From NCBI GenBank assembly GCA_038237515.1, contig JBBRYP010000004.1, forward strand, positions 42,347 to 106,346: a stretch of DNA of 64,000 nt. Reading direction: 5' to 3'. Source of the stretch: JBBQDZ01 sp038237515 (GTDB taxonomy: Bacteria; Actinomycetota; Thermoleophilia; Gaiellales; Gaiellaceae). The translations under genes and the position numbers were made by a program. Of this stretch, positions 58,157 through 64,000 are shown piece after piece. The notes beneath the pieces were generated by a model. It saw only the letters and a program-made list of their open reading frames with translations, had not been told where the DNA came from and ran no database searches. The number at the start of each line of letters is the position of its first letter. Position 1 is the stretch's first letter.

Positions 58157-58251
58157 CTCTCCTCCCTCGTTCTCGCTAGGCGGCGCAGACGGACATGCGG
58201 CGGAGCCGCACGTCCTGAAGCCGACACCGCAAGCGGCGCCTCGGCGCTCAT
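58153..58251 (-). CDS. 32-residue small ORF, second of a tandem pair
   Basis: ATG 58251 overlaps the stop of the preceding small ORF as ATGA, and the TGA at 58155-58153 overlaps the menG ATG as ATGA. The peptide starts MSAEAPLAVSASGRAAPP and continues HVRLRRLA. It is nearly identical to its neighbour up to VRLRR and then diverges, the C-terminal codons having become the menG ribosome site (GAGGGAGGAG). The shared part covers a GC palindrome (GGACGTGCGGC with its partner). A small basic peptide or a coupling device are the two readings. Confidence 0.5.
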   Translation of the reverse strand: MSAEAPLAVSASGRAAPPHVRLRRLARTREER

Positions 58252-58346
58252 CCCAGCTCCCCGGTTCCCGGTTGGCGACGCAGACGGACATGCGGCGGAG
58301 CCGCACGTCCTGAAGCCGGCACCGCAAGCGGCGCCTCAGCGGTCAT
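58248..58346 (-). CDS. 32-residue small ORF, first of a tandem pair
   Basis: ATG 58346 overlaps the ubiX stop as ATGA and the frame ends at 58248, overlapping the next small ORF as ATGA. Peptide: MTAEAPLAVPASGRAAPP then HVRLRRQPGTGELG. It is related to the small ORF at 29800-29901 (cysC-sat), with the same length and the same junction geometry. Four genes (ubiX, two small ORFs, menG) are thus chained by three successive ATGA overlaps. Confidence 0.5.
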   Translation of the reverse strand: MTAEAPLAVPASGRAAPPHVRLRRQPGTGELG

Positions 58347-58933
58347 GCGTCGCCCCAGCGCGGCACGAGCGCGTTGTCGAGCCCGAGCTGGTCGAGCGCG
58401 CGCGCTGCGACGAAGTCGACGAGATCCTCGACGGTCTCGGCTCCTGCATAGAAGCCGGGCGCGAGGAAGAGGAGGACGGCGCCCGCCTGCCGCAGCCGCA
58501 GCATGTTCTCGAGGTGGATCGTCGAGAGCGGAGTCTCGCGCGGCATCAGAACGAGCTTGCGGCCCTCCTTGAGCGCCACGCTGGCGGCGCGGTGGATGAG
58601 GTTCGACATGGCGCCGGAGGCGAGCGTCCCGAGCGTCCCCATCGAGCACGGGCAGATCACGTAGGCGTCGACCTTCGCCGAGCCGCTCGCGTACGGGGAG
58701 CGCCAGTCCTGCGGGTCGAAGACGGTGACGGCCGCGCCGGCGCCCTCGGTCAGTCGCGCGAGCGTCTCGTCGCGGGAGAGCCTCGGGTTGCCGTAGAGCT
58801 CGGTCGCGAGCACCTCGATCCCCGCGGTCGACGCGCAGACGCCGACCTCGCAGTCCGCCGCCGCGAGCACGTGCAGGAGCCGCGCCGCGTAGGGCGCTCC
58901 GGAGGCGCCCGTGATCCCGAAGAAGACGCGCAC
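58343..58933 (-). CDS. ubiX: Flavin prenyltransferase
   Basis: A 196-residue UbiX-type enzyme that builds prenylated FMN, the cofactor of UbiD decarboxylases. It has FFGITGASGAPYAARLL, CASTAGIEV, the ICPCSMGTLGTLASGAMSNLIHRAA segment and LMPRETPLSTIHLENML. GTG 58933 is 1 bp from the stop of the cytochrome gene. UbiD is encoded at the head of the same operon, so maturation and use of the cofactor are linked; in the futalosine route the pair decarboxylates 1,4-dihydroxy-6-naphthoate. Confidence 0.96.
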   Translation of the reverse strand: MRVFFGITGASGAPYAARLLHVLAAADCEVGVCASTAGIEVLATELYGNPRLSRDETLARLTEGAGAAVTVFDPQDWRSPYASGSAKVDAYVICPCSMGTLGTLASGAMSNLIHRAASVALKEGRKLVLMPRETPLSTIHLENMLRLRQAGAVLLFLAPGFYAGAETVEDLVDFVAARALDQLGLDNALVPRWGDA

Positions 58934-58934
58934 G

Positions 58935-59339
58935 CTAGCGCGGTCCTATCGATGCCTCGAGGAAGATCGCGAGCTTGCGGAGGTTGTCTTCGCCGAGGGT
59001 TTCATAGTGCGGCATCGGCGAGCCCGGGCTGACGCAGCTCGGGCACTTGAGGTGGGCGACCTGGAACTGGATGCCCTTACCCTTGGCTCCCTCGGCCGAG
59101 AGGTCGGGCGCGCCGAGGTTGGACGCGCCCGTCCCGACGTAGGTGTGGCAGGTCTCGCAGCCGGCGACGGCGAAGATCCGCGCCCCCGGCACCGCGTTCT
59201 TCGGCAGGTGGTTGCGCTTCACCCAGCCGGGAATCGCTGCCTCACTCCCGGTGGTTGCGACCGCCTCACTCCCGACGCCGCAGCCGACGAAGGAATAGAA
59301 CCCCGCGATCAGCAGGAGCAGGAGCCCGCCAAGGCCCAC
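58935..59339 (-). CDS. Membrane-anchored cytochrome c, duplicate of the QcrC haem domain
   Basis: A 134-residue protein: an N-terminal helix (MGLGGLLLLLIAGFYSFVG) with a cysteine at residue 20 (VGCGV), then a monohaem cytochrome c domain with C61-C64-H65 (CETCHTYVG), a second pair CPSC, and the distal Met in GSPMPHYETLGED. From PKNAVPGARIFAVAG to FLEAS it is close to identical to the C-terminal domain of the adjacent qcrC product. It begins at GTG 59339, 5 nt after the qcrC TAA. It probably accepts electrons from the bc complex and passes them to an oxidase. The duplication is recent at the protein level. Confidence 0.88.
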   Translation of the reverse strand: MGLGGLLLLLIAGFYSFVGCGVGSEAVATTGSEAAIPGWVKRNHLPKNAVPGARIFAVAGCETCHTYVGTGASNLGAPDLSAEGAKGKGIQFQVAHLKCPSCVSPGSPMPHYETLGEDNLRKLAIFLEASIGPR

Positions 59340-59344
59340 CAGGG

Positions 59345-60169
59345 TTACTTCTGGCCCTTCGATGCCTCGAGAAAGATCGCGAGCTTGCGCAGGTTCGCCT
59401 CGCCGAGACTCTCGAAGCGGGGCATCGGCGAGCCGGGGTTGACGCAGCTCGGGCACTTGAGGTGGGCGATCTGGAAGGCGATTCCCTTGCCCTTGGCGCC
59501 CTCGGCCGAGAGGTCCGGCGCTCCGAGGTTCGACGCACCCGTCCCGAGATAGGTGTGACACGTCTCGCAGCCGGCGACGGCGAAGATGCGCGCGCCCGGA
59601 ACCGCGTTCTTCGGCAGGTTGTTCTTCTTGACCCAGTTGGGAACCGCCGCCGCGTTCTCGCTCCCGAGCGACTCCCGCGCCGAGGCTCCCTTGTAGGTGA
59701 GGATGCCCATCGAGAGCACCACGAGAATGGCCGCGACGATCGCCACCGGGCGACGCAGCAGCCGCCGCTCCCGCCGCAGGTCGAGGAACGGCAGCGCGAG
59801 CAGCAGGACGAGGCAGATCGTTGGGATCCCGACCGTGCCGAGGATCACCGAATCGGGCCACTTGAAGATCCGCAGCAGGTAGAAGAGGAAGTAGAAGTAC
59901 CAGTCGGGCCGCGGGACGAAGTTCGTCGTCCCCGGGTCGGCCTTGTCGGTGTACAGGGGGCCCAGCCACCCCGCTCTGGTCGAGGTGTGATCGCCGGGGA
60001 CGGTGTACTTCCAGACGACGGCCAGCACGATGATCACCGTGACGACGACGAAGCTCATGACCGTGTCGTGCCACATCGCGTACGGGAAGAAGGGCTTCCC
60101 GCGATCCTTGACGTCCTGCTTGTAGCGCTGGAACTGCGCGCGCCGCTCCTCGAGGCGCCGGTTAGCCAC
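59345..60169 (-). CDS. qcrC: Menaquinol-cytochrome c reductase subunit IV-cytochrome c fusion
   Basis: A 274-residue protein like Bacillus QcrC. The first part (1-165) has three membrane helices of subunit IV type, with the quinol-site motif PDWYFYFLFYLLR (PDWY at 88-91). The C-terminal part is a cytochrome c domain with C201-C204-H205 (CETCHTYLG), CPSC and the Met ligand in GSPMPRFESLGE. GTG 60169 overlaps the qcrB stop by 8 nt. Together with QcrA and QcrB it oxidises menaquinol and reduces c-type haem on the outer face of the membrane. Confidence 0.95.
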   Translation of the reverse strand: MANRRLEERRAQFQRYKQDVKDRGKPFFPYAMWHDTVMSFVVVTVIIVLAVVWKYTVPGDHTSTRAGWLGPLYTDKADPGTTNFVPRPDWYFYFLFYLLRIFKWPDSVILGTVGIPTICLVLLLALPFLDLRRERRLLRRPVAIVAAILVVLSMGILTYKGASARESLGSENAAAVPNWVKKNNLPKNAVPGARIFAVAGCETCHTYLGTGASNLGAPDLSAEGAKGKGIAFQIAHLKCPSCVNPGSPMPRFESLGEANLRKLAIFLEASKGQK

Positions 60170-60965
60170 GGTCTGGCTTTCCGAGCGCGCCGCGGGCGCG
60201 CGGCTGGACGAGGCCGGGCCGGCCGGTGGGCTCGGGCTCCACGCGCTCCCGCCCCGCTGCCTCCTTCGACCAGGGCGGCGAGGTGACGCCGAGCCGCACC
60301 ACGAGGTAGAGGTGCAGACCGATCAGGCCCATGATGGCGCCGGGCAGCAAGAGCATGTGCAGCGAGTAGAAGCGGCTGAGCGTGGTCGGACCGATCTCGG
60401 CTCCGCCGCGCAGGATCGAGGCGATGAAGGGCCCGAGGAAGGGAGCGGTGCCGTTGATGTTGATGCCGACGACGGTCGCCCAGTAGGCGGTGTTGTCCCA
60501 GGGCAGTAGGTAGCCGGTGAAGCCCTCGAACATCCCGAGCGCGAGTAGCAGGACGCCGACGATCCAGTTGAGCTCGCGGGGGTACTTGTACGCGCCGAAC
60601 AGGAAGACGCGCGCCATGTGGAAGAACATCAGGATGATGAAGACGCTCGCGCCCCAGCGATGCATCCCGCGGACGAGCCAGCCGAGCGTGACGTCGTTCG
60701 TGATCTGCTGGATCGACTCGTAGGCGCTGTTCGGGTCGGGCTTGTAGTACATCGCGAGGATCACGCCCGTCACCGTCTGGACGAGGAAGGCGGTGAGTGT
60801 CGCCGACCCGAGCGTCTGCATCCAGTTGATGTCGCCGGGAACCTTCCGGAAGAGGAAGAACTTGACCCCGCCGATGAGGCCCGAGCGCTCCTCGAGCCAA
60901 TCGATCGGGTATTGGGCGACCGCCTGGAGCTGCTGCTTGCGAGCAGACTTCGCGCGCGCTGCCAT
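60162..60965 (-). CDS. qcrB: Menaquinol-cytochrome c reductase cytochrome b subunit
   Basis: A 267-residue cytochrome b6-type protein with four main helices. Haem ligands pair as H102/H116 (RGMHRWGASVFIILMFFHMARVF) and H203/H218 (YSLHMLLLPGAIMGLIGLH). N-terminal region DWLEERSGLIGGVKFFLFRKVP and GYLLPWDNTAYWATVV (PW loop) are typical of b6 and Bacillus QcrB. The C-terminal tail is Pro/Arg-rich. ATG 60965 overlaps the Rieske stop (TGATG). The longer frame upstream is the shadow of qcrA. Confidence 0.96.
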   Translation of the reverse strand: MAARAKSARKQQLQAVAQYPIDWLEERSGLIGGVKFFLFRKVPGDINWMQTLGSATLTAFLVQTVTGVILAMYYKPDPNSAYESIQQITNDVTLGWLVRGMHRWGASVFIILMFFHMARVFLFGAYKYPRELNWIVGVLLLALGMFEGFTGYLLPWDNTAYWATVVGININGTAPFLGPFIASILRGGAEIGPTTLSRFYSLHMLLLPGAIMGLIGLHLYLVVRLGVTSPPWSKEAAGRERVEPEPTGRPGLVQPRARGALGKPDRG

Positions 60966-61921
60966 CAGTGGGGCGGCTGCAGCGGGTAGAGCCACGACTC
61001 GATGCCGTGGACGTGCTGTCCGGGACCCGCGAGCTCGTAGCGCCTGATCCTCGCGCTCGCACCCTCGCCCTCGACCCGGGCGACGCTGTAGGTCTTCCGC
61101 AGGAAGAGGCGCCCGTCGCGAATCGCGAAGTCGTAGCGGTCGAGGCCGCGAACGGGCGGGCCCGCGGTACGGTTGCCCTCCTTGTCGTAGGCGCCGCCGT
61201 GGCAGGGGCAGCCGAAGCCGGACAGGCCGACGACCGGGATCCTCCGGACGACGGCTCCGTGCTTCAGGTGCGCCTCCTTCGCCTGGTCGTCCTGGATGAG
61301 CCCGTTCGGCTGCACCGGGCAGCCGAGGTGCGCGCAGCGGTTCGAGATGATCGTGAAGCTCGCCTGGCCGCCGAGGAACCCGTTGTTCCGGATGTAGGCG
61401 GTGCGGCGAGTGACCTCGCCCTCCGACGGGTCGAGCATGAAGGTCGCGATCGCCCACTGCCCCTCGGGATAATCGCTCGCGGGACCGAGGTCGATCTCGC
61501 CGTGGCCCTGGTGCGTGAAGGCGGGAACGACCATCAGCCCCACGGCAGGAACGGTCACGGCGCCACCGATGAGCGCGCCCACCCCGAGCGTCGCCCCCTC
61601 GAGGAACTTACTGCGTGGGAAGCGCTCGCCGGGCTCCGGCTCCGGCATCCCCGCCTCGCCCTCGGAGGCCGGGATCGCCGGCGCGGTCGCCGTCGGCGCG
61701 GGGGCTGCCTCGGGCTCGAGCGCCGGCGCCGCGCCATAGCCGCGCGTCGCGTCGCGCACCCAGAGGAAGCCGAACACGATCGCCAGCGCGCCGCCGACCG
61801 CCGCTACCACCAAGCTGACGACGACGCCGACGAGGAGACAGGCGATGCCTACTGCGAAGCCGACCGGCCAGAGGCTCGGCGCGGGGAGGTGGGCCTTGTC
61901 GTCCCCTCTATGGGGTTCCAC
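60965..61921 (-). CDS. qcrA: Rieske iron-sulfur subunit with extended N-terminus
   Basis: A 318-residue Rieske protein. Cluster motifs CAHLGC (196-201) and CPCHGG (238-243) supply the two Cys and two His ligands. The usual membrane anchor is near 106-131 (FLEGATLGVGALIGGAV). Unusually, it is preceded by a further pair of hydrophobic helices (about 18-55: WPVGFAVGIACLLVGVVVSL, AIVFGFLW) and a Pro/Ala/Glu linker (65-97), as known in actinobacterial QcrA with three helices. The GTG start has GGGAG about 9 nt before. It is transcribed just after ubiD and before qcrB. Confidence 0.94.
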   Translation of the reverse strand: MEPHRGDDKAHLPAPSLWPVGFAVGIACLLVGVVVSLVVAAVGGALAIVFGFLWVRDATRGYGAAPALEPEAAPAPTATAPAIPASEGEAGMPEPEPGERFPRSKFLEGATLGVGALIGGAVTVPAVGLMVVPAFTHQGHGEIDLGPASDYPEGQWAIATFMLDPSEGEVTRRTAYIRNNGFLGGQASFTIISNRCAHLGCPVQPNGLIQDDQAKEAHLKHGAVVRRIPVVGLSGFGCPCHGGAYDKEGNRTAGPPVRGLDRYDFAIRDGRLFLRKTYSVARVEGEGASARIRRYELAGPGQHVHGIESWLYPLQPPH

Positions 61922-61978
61922 TTGTGACGTCTCCCTCTCGCTTGCTACCTGGATTCAACCGATCGCTTGTGCGCCTTG

Positions 61979-63487
61979 TCAACGACGTAACAGCTGCCGC
62001 ATCCGAGCGGGAATATGACGCATCTTCCCGTTCCCTGCAGCGTCAGGGACATCGATCCCGTACTCGCTCCAGCGGCGGTCGACGAGCGAGCGCACCTCCT
62101 CGCTCATCTCGATCAGCTCGGGCCAGGGCCGCGCCCCTTCGGCCGGCCCCTTGTGGGTCGCGTCGATCCCGATCTTGCCACCCACGAACTGGAGCGACGG
62201 GGCGTGGTCGAGGTGGTCGAGAGGCCCTTCGGTCAGGAGCACGTCGCGCTTCGGGTCGACGTTCGCGCCGACCGTGAAGAAGACCTGCTCGTAGTCGTGC
62301 ACGTCGACCCATTCGTCGACGACGACGACCGATTTCGTCAGCGAGAGCATCCCGAGCCCCCAGATCGCGTGCATCACCTTCTGCGCGTGCCCGGGAAAGC
62401 GCTTGCGGATGGAGACGATGGCGCAGTTGTGGAACGCGCCCGCGACAGGGAGGTCGTAGTCGACGATCTCCGGGACGGTCATGCGGACTGCCGGCAGGAA
62501 GATCCGCTCGGTGGCCTTGCCGAGCCAGGCGTCCTCCTGCGGTGGTCGGCCGACGACGATCGAGGGGTAGATCGCGTCGCGGCGCATCGTGATCGCCGTC
62601 AGGTGGAGGACGGGGAACGGCTCTGGCGGCGTGTAGTAGCCGGTGTGGTCGCCGAAGGGGCCTTCCATCGTCAGATCGTCCCGCTCGATGTACCCTTCGA
62701 GGACGATCTCGGCGCTCGCCGGCACCTCCAGGTCGACGGTCTTTCCCCGCACGAGCTCCACCGGCTCGCCGCGGAGGAACCCGGCGAGCATCAGCTCGTC
62801 GATGTGCTTGGGAAGCGGCGCGGAGGCGCTGTAGGTCGTGATCGGGTCGAGCCCGAGCGCGACCGCCACCTGGAGAGGCCCGTCGGCGAGCAGGTAGTCG
62901 GCCCGGCCGTCCTTGTGGATCTGCCAGTGCATGGCGGTCGTGCGCCGGTCGAGCTTCTGCAGCCGGTACATGCCGACGTTGCGCGAGCCCGTGCGCGGGT
63001 CGCGCGTGATCACCGCCGGCAGGGTGACGAAGGGCGCGGCGTCGCCGGGCCAGCACGTCTGGATGGGCAGGGCGTCGAGATCGACCTCGTCCCCGGTGAG
63101 CACGACCTCCTGGCAGCGGCCGCTCCGGACGGTCTTCGGGAGGGAGTCGGCGATCGATTTCAGCTTCTTCAGCCCCCTGACCTTCTCGAGGAGGCCCTGG
63201 GGCGGCTGCATCTCCAGTACGTCCTCGAGCCGGGCCGCGACGTCGTCGAGGCGTTCGACGCCGAGGGCGAGGCACATGCGCCGCTCGGTGCCGAACTGGT
63301 TGATCAGAAGCGAGAGGCGGGAGTTCCGCGGCCGCTCGAAGAGAAGCGCCGGGCCGCCGGCCTTGACGGTACGGTCGACGATCTCGGTGATCTCGAGGTG
63401 CGGGTCGACCTCGGTGGAGACCCGGACGAGCTCGCCCTCGCGCTCGAGCAGCGCGATCCAGGAGCGCAGGTCGAGCGGCGGGGACAT
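61979..63487 (-). CDS. ubiD: UbiD-family decarboxylase (menaquinone pathway)
   Basis: A 502-residue prenyl-FMN-dependent decarboxylase. The family signatures are TRDPRTGSRNVGMYRLQ, HWQIHKDGRADY, ASAEIVLEGYIERDD, MEGPFGDHTGYYTP (the E-D/H active-site region) and NDLPVAGAFHNC-like DLPVAGAFHNCAIV. The partner UbiX is in the same operon. In futalosine-type organisms a UbiD homologue decarboxylates the naphthoate intermediate, so that is the probable substrate; 4-hydroxybenzoate-type activity cannot be excluded. ATG 63487 is the first codon of the long operon, 57 bp before qcrA. Confidence 0.93.
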   Translation of the reverse strand: MSPPLDLRSWIALLEREGELVRVSTEVDPHLEITEIVDRTVKAGGPALLFERPRNSRLSLLINQFGTERRMCLALGVERLDDVAARLEDVLEMQPPQGLLEKVRGLKKLKSIADSLPKTVRSGRCQEVVLTGDEVDLDALPIQTCWPGDAAPFVTLPAVITRDPRTGSRNVGMYRLQKLDRRTTAMHWQIHKDGRADYLLADGPLQVAVALGLDPITTYSASAPLPKHIDELMLAGFLRGEPVELVRGKTVDLEVPASAEIVLEGYIERDDLTMEGPFGDHTGYYTPPEPFPVLHLTAITMRRDAIYPSIVVGRPPQEDAWLGKATERIFLPAVRMTVPEIVDYDLPVAGAFHNCAIVSIRKRFPGHAQKVMHAIWGLGMLSLTKSVVVVDEWVDVHDYEQVFFTVGANVDPKRDVLLTEGPLDHLDHAPSLQFVGGKIGIDATHKGPAEGARPWPELIEMSEEVRSLVDRRWSEYGIDVPDAAGNGKMRHIPARMRQLLRR

Positions 63488-63620
63488 CGCGTTGAGTGTA
63501 GATGCCTGCTTGTGGCACTCCGCCCCGCGCGCCGCGAGCGGCGGTGGGCTGCGAGGGGCGGTTGGGCGGCTTTGGGGAGCGGAACGAGCGCGACCCGCCC
63601 GCGGCGAGGGGCGAGGAAGG
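63488..63620. other. Noncoding region upstream of the menaquinone-bc operon
   Basis: This should contain the operon promoter. The 30 bp next to the ATG are AT-richer (CGTTGAGTGTAGATGCCTGCTTG on the plus strand), then the DNA becomes purine-rich with repeated GCGAGGGGCG steps that lead into the direct repeat. No ORF is supported; minus-strand frames crossing it are low complexity. Confidence 0.35.
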
Positions 63621-63752
63621 CGAGGGGCGAGAATTCGGTCGCTTCGCTTGCCGGGGGACTCACGCCCCCCGAGACCCCCCGGCTGCCCACACCCTTCGAG
63701 GAGTTATCGCCGCGGCTTCGCCTCCGCTCCAAGGGGGGAACGGAGTTCCCCC
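63621..63752 (+). repeat. 130-bp direct repeat, copy 1
   Basis: Starts CGAGGGGCGAGA, then GTCGCTTCGCTTGCCGGGGG, ACGCCCCCCGAGACCCCCCGGCTGC-type inverted segments, CACCCTTCGAGGAGTTATCGC, and AAGGGGGGAACGGAGTTCCCC. It is almost identical to 63871-64000. GGGGGAAC with GTTCCCCC and CCGGGGG with CCCCCGG give strong hairpins. Confidence 0.85.
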
Positions 63753-63870
63753 CTTCGCCCCCTCCGGGCACATGCAACTCGCCTACCGGCTCGTGCATAC
63801 CAACCCGCGGCATTGCTGCTCGGGCCGTGACCGACCCGACCCCTTGGACCGCAACGAGTGCGAGGGGCAG
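63753..63870. other. Unique spacer between the direct repeats
   Basis: A 118-bp stretch between the repeat copies. It contains no supported gene; a minus-strand ORF that covers it and both repeats is Gly/Ser/Pro-rich and judged spurious. Confidence 0.35.
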
Positions 63871-64000
63871 CGAGGGGCGAGAGTAAGTCGCTTCGCTTGC
63901 CGGGGGGCTCTCGCCCCCCGAGACCCCCCGGCTGCCTACACCCTTCGAGGAGTTATCGCTGCGGCTTCGCCTCCGCTCCAAGGGGGGAACGGAGTTCCCC
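63871..64000 (+). repeat. 130-bp direct repeat, copy 2, cut by the window edge
   Basis: The copy matches 63621-63752 with a few substitutions (for example GGCTCTCGCC for GGACTCACGCC, TATCGCTGC for TATCGCCGC) and continues past base 64000. More copies may follow outside the window. Confidence 0.85.

Noticed and set aside
63304..63981. A 225-codon minus-strand ORF over the right-edge repeats
   Set aside because: It is made of two copies of the direct repeat plus shadow of ubiD, with Gly/Ser/Pro/Arg bias and no domain.
63601..64000. CRISPR-like repetition
   Set aside because: Only two long copies (about 130 bp) separated by one spacer, without short regular repeats or cas genes.

Overview
The window is GC-rich bacterial chromosome, densely coded on both strands, with many GTG/TTG starts and 4-nt stop/start overlaps. 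The gene set (futalosine-route menaquinone genes mqnA and mqnC with ubiX, ubiD and menG; a QcrA/B/C-type menaquinol-cytochrome c reductase; a UvrD2-like helicase; VapBC pairs; phosphoketolase plus acetate kinase) fits a deep-branching high-GC Gram-positive, most likely Actinomycetota of the class Thermoleophilia. That placement is inference; the window holds no rRNA. No complete mobile element, tRNA or CRISPR array is visible; the only transposase trace is a broken IS256-like fragment near 7.5-7.9 kb.

Layout. 0-5 kb: universal stress protein fragment, unknown protein, and a phosphoketolase-acetate kinase pair (xylulose-5-P to acetyl-P to acetate + ATP). 5-19 kb: two paralogous OmpR/HisKA two-component systems, each divergent from a small secreted-protein gene (acidic protein at 7.0 kb; frameshifted PepSY-like protein at 16.1-16.6 kb). 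Between them is a minus-strand block of two ABC exporters, one NatA-like and one MacB/FtsX-like, with a lipoprotein and a membrane-anchored accessory protein. 19-27 kb: envelope and glycan genes (two PIG-L deacetylases, PQQ-type beta-propeller, O-antigen ligase-like and GT87-like membrane proteins, formyltransferase, FlgD-Ig protein). 27-35 kb: a vapBC pair, then a tightly overlapping minus-strand operon: FAD oxidoreductase, two-subunit class I fumarase, ComA-like phosphosulfolactate synthase, cysH, cysC, sat and a TauE/SafE exporter. 35-37 kb: maleylacetate reductase-like enzyme with a LysR regulator. 37-51 kb: exopolysaccharide genes (sugar transferase, AsnB, DUF354, CapD-type dehydratase, DegT aminotransferase, DedA, phosphodiester glycosidase, frameshifted polysaccharide deacetylase) around uvrD2, then a second vapBC. 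51-63.5 kb: a divergent radical SAM enzyme with mqnC, a third vapBC, then a long minus-strand respiratory operon reading ubiD, qcrA, qcrB, qcrC, extra cytochrome c, ubiX, two small ORFs, menG, polyprenyl synthase, SnoaL, mqnA, VOC. This couples quinone synthesis to the quinol-oxidising complex. The last 0.5 kb is noncoding direct repeat.

The least expected signal lies between genes. Several operon spacers hold small ORFs built on palindromic repeat DNA whose start overlaps the upstream stop and whose stop overlaps the downstream start. A 32-33-residue family (start M-[TS]-A-E-A-P-L-A-V) occurs three times: tandemly between ubiX and menG and once between cysC and sat, with NTGA overlaps at every junction. 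Similar but unrelated bridging ORFs sit between asnB and DUF354, comA and cysH, the second response regulator and its kinase, and xfp and ackA. Either these are unannotated peptides or a repeat family colonises operon junctions while preserving translational coupling. A second theme is dispersed intergenic repeats: a 164-bp unit in two copies, a GC-rich composite palindrome, and a 130-bp direct repeat at the right edge.
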